Assembly (NCBI GenBank): GCA_944392315.1
Contig: CALXWH010000004.1
Location: 51,313 to 115,312, forward strand
DNA from: an uncultured Alphaproteobacteria bacterium
GTDB lineage: Bacteria > Pseudomonadota > Alphaproteobacteria > RF32 > CAG-239
Direction: 5' to 3'
Length of the DNA: 64,000 nt
Positions 54,365 through 63,103 of the stretch are shown here, in pieces (position 1 is the stretch's first letter; the number at the start of each line of letters is the position of its first letter). Made by a program: the position numbers and the translations under genes. Under the pieces are notes generated by a model, which saw only the letters and a program-made list of their open reading frames with translations, did not search any database and was not told the DNA's origin.

Positions 54365-55000
54365 ATGAATAACTTGCCCGATACCCAAGTGCCCACCATA
54401 CAATATGTCATCTTTGATGTCGGACAAGTTATTTATCCATTTTCACTAAATCCCCTAAAAGTACTGTTAGAAAAGCTAACCGATTCTCCGTCGTTATATG
54501 AAAACAACACCAACCCGCTACATTACAATTATAACCCCTATATGAAAGGGGAAATGAACGAAGAAGAATTTGCAAAAGACCTCTGCACCTTTTGCCATGT
54601 TCCATACACCAAACCTCTTGCCCAAGACATTCAAAAAGCCTTGCATGAAGGATGCGGCCCCCGATACGAAGAAACAACAAACGCGATAAATTATCTAAAA
54701 CAAAGAAGTCTAACCATTTGCATACTCTCCAATGCTTTACCAACCCTCAAAGATACCGTCGCCGGAATAACCACACCGCAATACATTTTTACATCTTATC
54801 AGCTGGGATTATTAAAGCCGGATAGCCTCATTTACGAACGCGTCAGAAGCGCTCTGGATGTACCATATAGCCACCTTCTGTTCATAGATGATAAAACAAA
54901 AAACATAGAAGCCGCCCAAAAACTCGGCATACACGGGATTATCTATAATCGCAACACCATTTTAGACGATATAAAATCAGTTCTGCAGGTGGAAGAGTAA
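54365..55000 (+). CDS. HAD-superfamily hydrolase (YihX-like)
   Basis: A 211-aa phosphatase-like protein. Motif I is VIFDVGQVIYPF: the nucleophile Asp is present, while the second Asp of DxD is Gly as in the YihX branch (FDLGNV), whose Escherichia coli member acts on glucose 1-phosphate. Motif II is ILSNALP, motif III YQLGLLKPDSLIYE with Lys, and motif IV LLFIDDKTKNIEAA with both Asp. AAGGA seven bases before the ATG supports the start. Its 3' end overlaps the convergent MFS gene by 24 bp. Substrate is inferred only by family. Confidence 0.82.
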   Translation: MNNLPDTQVPTIQYVIFDVGQVIYPFSLNPLKVLLEKLTDSPSLYENNTNPLHYNYNPYMKGEMNEEEFAKDLCTFCHVPYTKPLAQDIQKALHEGCGPRYEETTNAINYLKQRSLTICILSNALPTLKDTVAGITTPQYIFTSYQLGLLKPDSLIYERVRSALDVPYSHLLFIDDKTKNIEAAQKLGIHGIIYNRNTILDDIKSVLQVEE

Positions 55001-56185
55001 TCGCCACATAATAAACACACAGAGCAAACAAGCCACCCCGTTAACAACAAAAATTCTCCCCACGCCATAAAGATTAGCAAACTGACTAAAAAAGATAATT
55101 CCGAGCGGAAGCGCCGCCGCAGTCACAAACTGCAAAAAGCCAAAAATCCGCCCCTGAAACGGTACCGTAACTTTTTCTTGAATAAGTGTCGTAACCGGCG
55201 TGTTATAACAAGGCACCGTAACTCCGGCCATCAGATTAATCCAAAGATATAAAACAAAGGTATCGGCACGCCCCAGCCCAACCATAAACAAGCCATAAAG
55301 CGCAGCCGCCGCCAACATAATCTGCAACTTGTATTTGGTTTTGTTCAACCCTATCACGACAACACCGCCAATCACCATTCCCAAACTATAAACAGCTTCG
55401 GCATAACTCAACAAATCAATATCTTTTCCGAAAGTCTGACTAACGAGCAACGGATTCAAAAACGCCGACGGACTAATTAAAAACAAAATCACAAATTGAA
55501 AAAAGAGTACTCTGAAAATCAAACTATTTTCTCTTAAATAACGCCATCCCTGCCGAACCGATAAATATGTACTTTTCAACCACTGTCCGGTACTCAAAGC
55601 CATTTTATCATCTGGCTTAAACGGCGCCACTTTAAGCCACATTAGCAGAGAAACTCCCACAACCGCCGTTATAATATCCGAAAAGAGCAACGCCGTAAAC
55701 GGCAAATAATTTAAGAGCACACCTCCCAACAATGGTGCAATCAACATCATCCCTGAATTAAGCGCACTGTTAATACCGTTTATCCGCATCAAATTTTCTT
55801 TGCCAACAATCTGCGGAATAAGCGCATTAACCGCCGGCATCTGCACCCCGGTTGCCAACGCCCGCACCACCAAAACCAGAAAAATAACGGTCATTGTCTC
55901 TTTATGAAAATAAAACAAAACCGCCAATCCGGTCGTCACCAACGCCGTCAAGACATCCGCGGCAATAATCACCTTTTTGCGATCATATTTATCAATCCAC
56001 ACCCCGGCAAACATAGAAACCGCCAGTTGCGGCAAAAAGCCGGAAATGGCCGATACCGCTAACATAGTTGCCGATTCGGTCACAATAGTCACATACCATA
56101 CAATGGCAAACTGCACCACCAGCGATCCCAAAAGTGAAATCGTTTGCGCTCCCAAAAATAATCCAATAGCCGCCGATGACTTCAT
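54977..56185 (-). CDS. MFS transporter (enterobactin-exporter-like branch)
   Basis: A 402-aa protein with about 12 membrane helices. AVQFAIVWYVTIVTESATML-like helix 1-2 region, FAGVWIDKYDRKKVII as the loop 2-3 MFS motif, ALATGVQMPAVNALIPQIVG, and GVTVPCYNTPVTTLIQEKV all fit the EntS/MFS_3 branch that exports drugs or siderophores. The ATG at 56185 lies after GAGG; an adjacent TTG at 56188 is an alternative. It is 23 bp downstream of the GDYXXLXY gene and may be in that operon. Confidence 0.82.
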   Translation of the reverse strand: MKSSAAIGLFLGAQTISLLGSLVVQFAIVWYVTIVTESATMLAVSAISGFLPQLAVSMFAGVWIDKYDRKKVIIAADVLTALVTTGLAVLFYFHKETMTVIFLVLVVRALATGVQMPAVNALIPQIVGKENLMRINGINSALNSGMMLIAPLLGGVLLNYLPFTALLFSDIITAVVGVSLLMWLKVAPFKPDDKMALSTGQWLKSTYLSVRQGWRYLRENSLIFRVLFFQFVILFLISPSAFLNPLLVSQTFGKDIDLLSYAEAVYSLGMVIGGVVVIGLNKTKYKLQIMLAAAALYGLFMVGLGRADTFVLYLWINLMAGVTVPCYNTPVTTLIQEKVTVPFQGRIFGFLQFVTAAALPLGIIFFSQFANLYGVGRIFVVNGVACLLCVFIMWRLLFHLQN

Positions 56186-56208
56186 CAATAATTGACCTCA
56201 AAAAGCTT

Positions 56209-56613
56209 CTAATTTTGTTTCTCACCAAGAAAGGTTTTCCCGTTAATCAACAATTTCAAAGCCAAGGGTTGCCTTCCTTTTTGATACGCAAAAACAATCT
56301 CCGCCTGATTGTGAGTATTGCGAATTTCTCTCTCTAAATCTTGTGCCAATTCTTGAGGAACATAAAAAGCATAGGTTTGTTCAAACTCTTTTTGCGGACA
56401 GATTTTATTCGGAAACTGCGTACAATCGGTCTTGCTCCAATCAATAGAATAGCGGATATAATGCCCCGCCAACAAATCTCGCGGATCATACCCTTGAATG
56501 CGGACTTTAACCTCTACTCCCATCGCAATCTGCATCAAGAAATACCCGCAAATTCCAACAAAAAATATCACCGGCACGAGAGCAACAACATAGTTTTGTA
56601 TTTTCTTAAGCAT
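56209..56613 (-). CDS. GDYXXLXY-domain membrane protein
   Basis: A 134-aa protein with one N-terminal membrane helix (about residues 7-30) and a periplasmic domain containing PRDLLAGHYIRYSID, which fits the GDYXXLXY motif family (D-xx-LxGxYxxxxY); the family partner is normally a DUF2157/DUF4401 membrane protein. It overlaps the DUF2157 gene by 8 bp, so the pair is translationally coupled. AAAGGAG lies seven bases before the ATG. Function unknown; maybe envelope related. Confidence 0.8.
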   Translation of the reverse strand: MLKKIQNYVVALVPVIFFVGICGYFLMQIAMGVEVKVRIQGYDPRDLLAGHYIRYSIDWSKTDCTQFPNKICPQKEFEQTYAFYVPQELAQDLEREIRNTHNQAEIVFAYQKGRQPLALKLLINGKTFLGEKQN

Positions 56614-57556
56614 GATTTTTCTCCTTTAAAACACGGCGTATAAATTTAGGTATAAAGACAAGCGCCGCAATAAGCAGAGCTCCGCTGATAACCAACCCGA
56701 TACCTGTTTCAAACAGCCCGAAACGTTCCCCAAAATTGACATAGAGCATCAGAATAGCCAAGCCCTCTAATTTAAGAAATGAGCGCACGATTTTATGATA
56801 TTTAACCCGCGCAAATACACCCACCAAAATACCGACATATAAAAACGACTTAAAGAGCATAATCAAATCATCACCAGAGTCAAATCCGGCAGTAATGATA
56901 TAAAAAGCCAATAACAAATATAAACAGACCAATGCTTCCCGAAACAAAACATCGCCAACCGAAATTTTAGGCTTCCACCAATCAAACACTTTTCCAGCCC
57001 CCGCGAGAACTGCAAAGAAAAGCAAAACATAATCAAGTGTTGCAAAAAAGTTCCACCACATATCACACAAAAAGAGCACTGCCCAAATTAAAAAGAGAGG
57101 CATCCAAAAATAAGAAACCAACCTTTGTTCAGGCAAAAACAACAAAGAGGCCGTCATCAGCGCCCATACGCCCAAAGGAGAATAGATTTCTCCGCCACTG
57201 AGCTGAAATATCTGAATAACAAGACCGATTGATGCGCCGGAAAAAAGAAACTCACTCAGCGCCCATTTTTCAGCCGTTTTCCATTTATTTTGCCGTCCAT
57301 AATATAACACACCGCCCGCAGACAAAAGCAACAACGCAAACATCCCGATAAGTTTAGCCCACTTTCCGATATCATACCAATTCGCCGCCACAATAGAAAT
57401 CACGCCCACACCAAGCGTAAAAATCCCCAATGTCATAAGCGCGCGATAAAGCCAAGTCCTCCCATTATCATTATCAAAATCCAAAATCTGCAATTTTTGC
57501 GTTGGCGTAATAATCCCTGCGGCCACCAATCTATCCAGTTGTCTCGGCTTAAACAT
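56606..57556 (-). CDS. DUF2157-domain membrane protein
   Basis: A 316-aa protein beginning with a cytoplasmic DUF2157 segment (RQLDRLVAAGIITPTQKLQI, then WLYRALMTLGIFTLGVGVIS) followed by about nine to ten membrane helices. The genes for DUF2157 and GDYXXLXY proteins are regularly paired, and here they overlap. AGAGGTGAGGAT upstream holds a ribosome site. No enzymatic role is known for this family. Confidence 0.8.
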   Translation of the reverse strand: MFKPRQLDRLVAAGIITPTQKLQILDFDNDNGRTWLYRALMTLGIFTLGVGVISIVAANWYDIGKWAKLIGMFALLLLSAGGVLYYGRQNKWKTAEKWALSEFLFSGASIGLVIQIFQLSGGEIYSPLGVWALMTASLLFLPEQRLVSYFWMPLFLIWAVLFLCDMWWNFFATLDYVLLFFAVLAGAGKVFDWWKPKISVGDVLFREALVCLYLLLAFYIITAGFDSGDDLIMLFKSFLYVGILVGVFARVKYHKIVRSFLKLEGLAILMLYVNFGERFGLFETGIGLVISGALLIAALVFIPKFIRRVLKEKNHA

Positions 57557-57654
57557 ATCCTCACCTCTCTAAAACTTTTAAGAATAGACCAATCCTATCG
57601 TAAAAAGATAAATAAAGCGTAAAACAAAAATCCACTTCCACGTATCCGCCAACA

Positions 57655-57686
57655 CAAAAAAAGCGACAGCTTATAACTGCCGCTTT
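57655..57686 (-). terminator. Intrinsic terminator
   Basis: AAAGCGGCAG and CTGTCGCTTT form a 10-bp stem with one G-U pair, followed by a U-run on the minus strand. It closes the gene ending at 57722. Confidence 0.85.
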
Positions 57687-57721
57687 AAGTTTAGATTTTA
57701 AGTTTAGAGAGATGAAACGAA

Positions 57722-58366
57722 TTATGCAAATTTCTTCACATATTCACAATTCTTCAATACCTCTTCCACCGTTGCATTTCCTTCAAAGACTTTCACCTCG
57801 TCATTTCTGTAGTATTTTTCGTGCCACAAGAAATAGCGAATGCAACGAGGTTTAACTTTGCCCTTGTCAATCACCAAGTCCAGATAATACTCTGGCTTGA
57901 TTACCAATGTGGTACAGAGAGTTTTGTCTGCCTGCGGCTCGTACATACGAGCGTCAAAGAAGCCGTACTCGCAACTGTCTTTTAAAGAAATGTAATACTC
58001 CCTGTAAACCCAGCAATAACCGAGGTTAACGAAGTATTGGTTTTCTTTGAAATTCTGCTTCAAATAAACAAGAGAAACATCTTGTTCAGAAATCTCCGGC
58101 ACCTGAAGCATGTAGGCGAAACAATCCGCCGCATCTTTTGCGGTTAAGATTAAGTTTTTAAATTCCCCCATCGCTACATTGGCGCGAGGAGCAATAAAAT
58201 CTGATAGCTCTAACCCTTCAGGGATATTTAAAAATTCCCCTACACGTTTACGGACAGTTGCAATTTTTTCCGCAACATTGGTAGAAACCTGTTCTTGTTC
58301 ACTCTCTTTTACCTGCTTGCCACCCTGCATAAATTGCACAAGCGAAGCAAAAATTTCCTTCATCAT
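57722..58366 (-). CDS. Uncharacterised 214-aa protein
   Basis: Not recognised. A soluble protein with a Glu/Gln-rich N-terminal helix region and then an alpha/beta-like part with many aromatic residues (YCWVYREYYISLKDSCEYGF; RYFLWHEKYYRNDEVKVFEG). Five Cys are spread without a metal-binding pattern. No signal or membrane segment. It has its own terminator and a 419-bp upstream gap; the first residues MMK may start at the second Met. Confidence 0.5.
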   Translation of the reverse strand: MMKEIFASLVQFMQGGKQVKESEQEQVSTNVAEKIATVRKRVGEFLNIPEGLELSDFIAPRANVAMGEFKNLILTAKDAADCFAYMLQVPEISEQDVSLVYLKQNFKENQYFVNLGYCWVYREYYISLKDSCEYGFFDARMYEPQADKTLCTTLVIKPEYYLDLVIDKGKVKPRCIRYFLWHEKYYRNDEVKVFEGNATVEEVLKNCEYVKKFA

Positions 58367-58733
58367 AATATATTTTAAAGTACGAGATTTTTATACAACT
58401 TTTTCACTTTTTTGTCAACACATATTCCGCTCAACTCATTTTTATCTGCAATATAAAACTCTTATCAAATCTGAACTACACTTATCAATACACCTTTTTT
58501 ACACCATCAATCCGAAAGAAGAAACAACCCATATTTTCTAAAACGCAATATCTACAAAAAGATACCTAACATCGCTTAGCTTAACCTAACCAACCTCAAA
58601 AAAGTAAACACCCTCACCACACATCCTAATCAAATCAGAAAATCCCTCACATCATACGCATAATCTTCGCACAGTTTTCAGGATACCCAAAGATACCCCA
58701 TATAAAACATAAAATTTCTCATATTTCAGGATA
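58367..58733. other. Intergenic region without a recognised gene
   Basis: The gap upstream of the 214-aa gene and downstream of the rpoA terminator is AT-rich, with scattered TTTTTT and CTCA stretches. TTTTCAGGATAC and a similar TTTCAGGATAC occur about 50 bp apart near 58675 and 58724. I see no stable structured RNA. Confidence 0.6.
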
Positions 58734-58762
58734 CAAAAAAGAGCCGGAAGTTATCCGGCTCT
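58734..58762 (-). terminator. Intrinsic terminator after rpoA
   Basis: AGAGCCGGA and TCCGGCTCT form a 9-bp perfect stem with a 5-base loop and six U residues on the minus strand, 24 bp after the rpoA stop. Confidence 0.9.
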
Positions 58763-58785
58763 CTCACACAATATTTTAGATTCTC

Positions 58786-59796
58786 TTAAAAATGTTCATC
58801 ACATTTTTTAATTAACTCTTCAATATTCTCAGGCGGCCAACCCGGAGTTTCCATACCCAAGTGAATACCCATCTTTGCCAAAACTTCTTTAATTTCATTC
58901 AAAGATTTTCTACCAAAATTCGGTGTTCTGAGCATTTCAGCTTCAGTCTTTTGAACCAAATCACCGATATAAACGATATTGTCATTCTTCAAGCAGTTAG
59001 CCGAACGAACAGACAATTCAAGTTCATCAACTTTACGCAACAAGTTTCTGTCAAACGGAAGTTCTTCTTTAACATCTTCAACTTCGTTTTCAGGTTCATC
59101 AAAGTTAATAAACGGCTTCAATTGGTCTTGTAAGATTCTAGCAGAAAGAGCAACGGCATCTTCAGGAGAAACAACACCATTTGTTTCAACAACCATTGTC
59201 AACTTATCATAATCTGTATTTTGACCAACACGAGTTTTTTCAACTTTGTAAGAAACTTTTCTAACCGGAGAATAAATTGCATCAACAGCAATCACCCCGA
59301 TTGGCGCATCAGCAACTTTATTTTGAACAGCCGGAACATAGCCTTTACCAGTACCAACTGTCAATTCCATAGAAATTTTAGCACCGGCATCCAAAGTACA
59401 AATAACGTGCTCTGGGTTCATAATTTCAACATCATGACCTGTTTCAATCATACCAGCGGTAACAACCATCGGACCTTCGGCCTTCAAGCGCATTGTTTTC
59501 TGTCCTTCAGAATGAACAGCAACAGCGAGTCCTTTGATATTCAGGATAACATCGGTAACATCTTCACGAACGCCTTCGATAACCGAAAATTCATGTAAAA
59601 CGCCGTCAATTTTTACTGCGGTAACAGCACCACCCTGTAAAGAAGACAACAAAACTCTTCTTAATGCGTTACCGAGAGTTAAACCAAAACCTCTTTCTAA
59701 AGGTTCAACAACTATCTTAGCAACATTCCTGCCTTCGCCTGGAACAACCTCTAGATTAGTTGGTTTTATAAGTTCTTGCCAATTTTTCTGAATCAC
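58786..59796 (-). CDS. rpoA: RNA polymerase alpha subunit
   Basis: Builds the RNA polymerase core and contacts UP elements and activators. The 336-aa protein has the N-terminal assembly domain ([40 protein letters not shown]) and the C-terminal DNA-binding domain ([36 protein letters not shown]). The start codon is GTG, with GAGGG seven bases upstream. The gene follows rpsK but a strong hairpin lies between, and rplQ, its usual downstream partner, is absent. Confidence 0.97.
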   Translation of the reverse strand: MIQKNWQELIKPTNLEVVPGEGRNVAKIVVEPLERGFGLTLGNALRRVLLSSLQGGAVTAVKIDGVLHEFSVIEGVREDVTDVILNIKGLAVAVHSEGQKTMRLKAEGPMVVTAGMIETGHDVEIMNPEHVICTLDAGAKISMELTVGTGKGYVPAVQNKVADAPIGVIAVDAIYSPVRKVSYKVEKTRVGQNTDYDKLTMVVETNGVVSPEDAVALSARILQDQLKPFINFDEPENEVEDVKEELPFDRNLLRKVDELELSVRSANCLKNDNIVYIGDLVQKTEAEMLRTPNFGRKSLNEIKEVLAKMGIHLGMETPGWPPENIEELIKKCDEHF

Positions 59797-59829
59797 CGGA
59801 ATACCCTCTTAATAGATTTATACGCAACT

Positions 59830-59865
59830 AAAAAACAAGCAGAAGGAAGGTAAACCTTCCTCTGC
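59830..59865 (-). terminator. Terminator-like hairpin between rpsK and rpoA
   Basis: The minus-strand RNA forms GCAGAGGAAGGT with ACCTTCCTTCTGC around two bases, with one unpaired base, then TTG and six U residues. This is a full intrinsic terminator shape inside a normally continuous operon. It may attenuate rpoA relative to the ribosomal genes. Confidence 0.7.
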
Positions 59866-59875
59866 AATAAAAAAA

Positions 59876-60259
59876 TTAAACTCTGCGGCGTTTTCTTAAA
59901 CGACAGCCGTTATGTGGAATTGGAGTCACATCACGGATAGAAGTAATGGTAAAGCCGATAACCTGCAAAGCTCTGATTGCGGATTCGCGTCCAGAACCTG
60001 GACCTTTAACTTCAACTTCAAGAGTTTTCATACCATTTTCTTGAGCTTTTTTACCAGCTTCTTCAGCAGCAACCTGAGCAGCATAAGGTGTAGACTTTCT
60101 AGAGCCTTTAAAGCCTTGAGCACCGGCAGTAGACCAAGAAACTGTATTACCTTGAGCATCCGTAATTGTTACTCGTGTATTGTTAAAAGTAGAATTTACA
60201 TGAGCGACACCGGATGTGATGTTCTTTTTTTCTTTTCTTTTAATAACTGTTTTTGCCAT
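59876..60259 (-). CDS. rpsK: 30S ribosomal protein S11
   Basis: A 127-aa small-subunit platform protein. [54 protein letters not shown] and [16 protein letters not shown] are diagnostic. The ATG at 60259 is preferred over the GTG three bases before it because GAGG is five bases from the ATG. It is in rpsM-rpsK order with only about 11 bp to the rpsM stop. Confidence 0.97.
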   Translation of the reverse strand: MAKTVIKRKEKKNITSGVAHVNSTFNNTRVTITDAQGNTVSWSTAGAQGFKGSRKSTPYAAQVAAEEAGKKAQENGMKTLEVEVKGPGSGRESAIRALQVIGFTITSIRDVTPIPHNGCRLRKRRRV

Positions 60260-60270
60260 CACTACCTCAC

Positions 60271-60639
60271 TTATTTCTTCTTGTTAGCCACAGTCTTGCG
60301 TTTACCTTTACGGGTTCTCGCATTTTGTTTAGTACTCTGACCACGAACAGGCAAACCTTTACGATGGCGAAGGCCGCGGTAGCAACCCAAATCCATCAAG
60401 CGCTTAATATTTACAGCAACTTCACGACGAAGTTCACCTTCAACGAGGTAGTCCTTATCAATTACATCACGAACTTTTGCAATATCTTCGTCAGACAATT
60501 CCTGCACACGACGATCACCAGCAACGCCCGCTTTTGCACAGATAACCTGTGCTGTTTCTCTTCCGATACCATAGATAGAGGTCAATGCGATCTCCAATTT
60601 CTTGGCAGAAGGAATATTTACACCAGCTATACGAGCCAA
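60271..60639 (-). CDS. rpsM: 30S ribosomal protein S13
   Basis: A 122-aa small-subunit head protein. The family N-terminus (M)[19 protein letters not shown] starts at a TTG codon at 60637-60639, with GGAG seven bases upstream; longer frames from 60699 add residues that do not belong to S13. YIGREGA is replaced by [17 protein letters not shown] as usual, and the C-terminus [19 protein letters not shown] is typical. A promoter-like sequence lies 72-99 bp upstream. Confidence 0.96.
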   Translation of the reverse strand: MARIAGVNIPSAKKLEIALTSIYGIGRETAQVICAKAGVAGDRRVQELSDEDIAKVRDVIDKDYLVEGELRREVAVNIKRLMDLGCYRGLRHRKGLPVRGQSTKQNARTRKGKRKTVANKKK

Positions 60640-60710
60640 ATTAACTCTCCATTTATTTAAACAATTAAACCATTCAAAAAGTTGATCACCACTCTTCAAA
60701 ATTAATGCGG

Positions 60711-60738
60711 ATTATAGGGCATAATTTCTTAGAGTCAA
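60711..60738 (-). promoter_or_regulatory. Sigma-70-like promoter of rpsM-rpsK
   Basis: On the minus strand TTGACT and a consensus TATAAT are 16 bases apart, giving a start near 60704. It lets the ribosomal genes be transcribed independently of secY-adk. Confidence 0.8.
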
Positions 60739-60794
60739 CACTTCTTTTAAAAAAAATACAAAAAAAATACACATTTTTAATAAATTATTAATTT

Positions 60795-60821
60795 AAAGAA
60801 GCCGAATCGCTAAGCTTCGGC
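60795..60821 (-). terminator. Hairpin at the end of adk
   Basis: GCCGAA and TTCGGC pair around the adk stop region, followed on the minus strand by TTCTTTAAATT. A moderate terminator. Confidence 0.5.
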
Positions 60822-61481
60822 AATCCCTAAAACTTTTTCTATTTTGGCAGCAACAGCCTCAATCGTACCAGTTCCGTCTACACATCTGAGTAACCCTTCT
60901 TTTTCAAAAAAAGGAATAGTCGGATAGGTATAAGCTCTAAAATTAACCAAACGATTATGAACAGTTGTACGATTATCATCTTGGCGACGCGAAAATTCAA
61001 CGCCGCCGCATTCATCACATACGCCATAAACCTTTGGTTTTAAGAACTTATCATGATAGCCGCGTCCACATTTCATGCAAGCATAGCGCCCCAAAATACG
61101 TTCCATAATAATCTCATCAGGAACCTGGATTTCAATAACGGCATCTAATTTTTGTTTTTTGGCTTTGAGCATTTCTTCCAAAATTTCAGCCTGCACTAAA
61201 GTTCTCGGAAATCCATCCAGAAGGAAACCGTTTTTACAATCCTCTTGTCCGATTCTCTCCTCAACCATGCGGATAATCAAATCATCAGATGCAAACCCAC
61301 CATTATCCAGAGCCTCTTTAAGCTCCAACCCCAGCGGAGTTTCTTTTTTAATCTCAGCCCGGAGCATTTCTCCCGTAGACAAATGGCAAATTCCCGTTTT
61401 CTCACACAAAATGCGAGCCTGGGTGCCTTTTCCGCACCCGGGCGCGCCGGTAAAAACAACAAACAAATGTTTATTCGTCAT
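60810..61481 (-). CDS. adk: Adenylate kinase with zinc-type LID
   Basis: Interconverts AMP, ATP and ADP. The 223-aa protein is a long-form enzyme with P-loop TGAPGCGKGTQARIL, NMP-binding segment STGEMLRAEIKKETPLG, and GFLLDGFPRTLVQAE. The LID has four Cys in two pairs (CMKC and CDEC), a zinc-binding LID otherwise typical of many Gram-positive and some other bacteria. It lies 3 bp after secY, the common secY-adk order, and before rpsM. Confidence 0.96.
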   Translation of the reverse strand: MTNKHLFVVFTGAPGCGKGTQARILCEKTGICHLSTGEMLRAEIKKETPLGLELKEALDNGGFASDDLIIRMVEERIGQEDCKNGFLLDGFPRTLVQAEILEEMLKAKKQKLDAVIEIQVPDEIIMERILGRYACMKCGRGYHDKFLKPKVYGVCDECGGVEFSRRQDDNRTTVHNRLVNFRAYTYPTIPFFEKEGLLRCVDGTGTIEAVAAKIEKVLGIAEA

Positions 61482-61484
61482 TTT

Positions 61485-62834
61485 CTATTTTTTCCTTTTG
61501 CTAATCAGTGAAGCCTTTTTCAAAAGACCTTCATACTGATAAGCAATCAAGTGAGATTGAACTTGCGTAATAAAGTCCAACGTAACTTGAACCACGATAA
61601 GCAACGTTGTACCGCCCAAAACAAATGGAACAGACAATTTTGCAATCAAGATTTCCGGCAGAATACACAAAGCTGCCAAATAAAAAGCACCCAAAACCGT
61701 TAATCTTGTCACAACATAGTCAAGATATTCAGCCGTATTTTTACCCGGACGAATACCGGCAATAAAGCCGCCATGTTTTTTCAAGTTTTCAGCTGTTTCT
61801 TCCGGATTAACCACAACTGCAGTATAGAAAAAGGCAAAGAATACAATCAAGAAGGCATACAAAGCCAAATACAACGGTTGCCCGTGATTAAGATATCTGC
61901 TCAAAGTTTGTACCCATTCCGGCCCATTGTTAGACCAGATATTTGCAATTGTAATCGGCAACAACAGCAATGCACTGGCAAAGATCGGTGGAATAACACC
62001 TGTCGGGTTAACTTTCAACGGCAAATGAGAGCTTTCAGCAGAAGTCATACGCAGACCAACTTGACGCTTTGGATATTGTACCAAAATTTTTCTTTGTGCC
62101 ATTTCCACTTTAAGGATAATAAATACCAACGCAATGCTCATCACAAACAAGCCCAAAATAACGAGCGGAGACATAGAACCGATACGTCCCAATTCCAAAG
62201 TCTGAGCAATAGCAGAAGGAATATTGGCAATAATACCGACCGTAATAATCAAAGACGAACCATTACCAACACCGCGAGAGGTAATTTGCTCACCCAACCA
62301 TACGATAAACATTGTACCACCGGTTAAAGAAACGATTGTAGAAAAGATAAATGTATACGGTGCAATCACCACAGCACTAGAACCATCAGCATTAGCCAAG
62401 CTCATCAAACCGACAGCAATACCATAGCCCTGGATAATTGTAATCAACACTGTCAAAAGTTTGGTATAATGCATCATTTTACGATGACCAGCTTCACCCT
62501 CTTTTTTAAGAGCAGCCAAAGACGGTACGATAGACTGTCCGAGTTGCAAGATAATGGAAGCTGAAATATACGGCATAATGTTAAGAGCAAAAATCGTCAT
62601 ACGCTCCAAAGCACCACCGGAAAACATATTAAACATTCCCAAAATACCATTGGAATGTCTGGCAAAAATTTCAGCCAACACGCGTGAATCAATTCCCGGA
62701 AGAGGAATAAACGTTCCCAAACGAAAAACAATTAAAGCCAATACCGTAAACAACAGACGTTTTTTCAAATCCGTAGCTTTGCTAAATACAGACGCGTCCA
62801 TATTGGCGGCCATTTTCTCTGCTAATGATACCAT
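61485..62834 (-). CDS. secY: Preprotein translocase subunit SecY
   Basis: Forms the protein-conducting channel of the inner membrane with SecE and SecG. The 449-aa protein has ten membrane helices, with the LFTVLALIVFRLGTFIPLPG opening, GGALERMTIFALNIMPYISA plug-region segment, and the late cytoplasmic loop with NLKKHGGFIAGIRPGKNTAEYL. AAGGA six bases before the ATG is the ribosome site. rplO, normally directly upstream, is not there; the upstream gene is divergent. Confidence 0.97.
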   Translation of the reverse strand: MVSLAEKMAANMDASVFSKATDLKKRLLFTVLALIVFRLGTFIPLPGIDSRVLAEIFARHSNGILGMFNMFSGGALERMTIFALNIMPYISASIILQLGQSIVPSLAALKKEGEAGHRKMMHYTKLLTVLITIIQGYGIAVGLMSLANADGSSAVVIAPYTFIFSTIVSLTGGTMFIVWLGEQITSRGVGNGSSLIITVGIIANIPSAIAQTLELGRIGSMSPLVILGLFVMSIALVFIILKVEMAQRKILVQYPKRQVGLRMTSAESSHLPLKVNPTGVIPPIFASALLLLPITIANIWSNNGPEWVQTLSRYLNHGQPLYLALYAFLIVFFAFFYTAVVVNPEETAENLKKHGGFIAGIRPGKNTAEYLDYVVTRLTVLGAFYLAALCILPEILIAKLSVPFVLGGTTLLIVVQVTLDFITQVQSHLIAYQYEGLLKKASLISKRKK

Positions 62835-63019
62835 TTTTATTTCCTTAAAATTATTACTTATAAGTCATTAAAAGAAGTCAAACTTCTCCAAGTCTTACAG
62901 AGACTAATACATAAAATTTAATTTTACCTTTAAAAAGTGATATTTTTCCACCGTCTTTTAAAATAAAAAGAAACCGCAAAAAAAACATTCGTAACCGTAC
63001 AATAATTTCGTTTCCCCTC

Positions 63020-63048
63020 TGGACAAACGAAAATTCATATGCTATATT
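63020..63048 (+). promoter_or_regulatory. Sigma-70-like promoter of the last gene
   Basis: TGGACA and TATATT are separated by 17 bases, 55 bp before the ATG at 63104. Confidence 0.6.
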
Positions 63049-63103
63049 AAAAATGAGTACAAGTGGAATAAATATTTATATCTAAAGAGGAAAATATAAA
63101 AAG

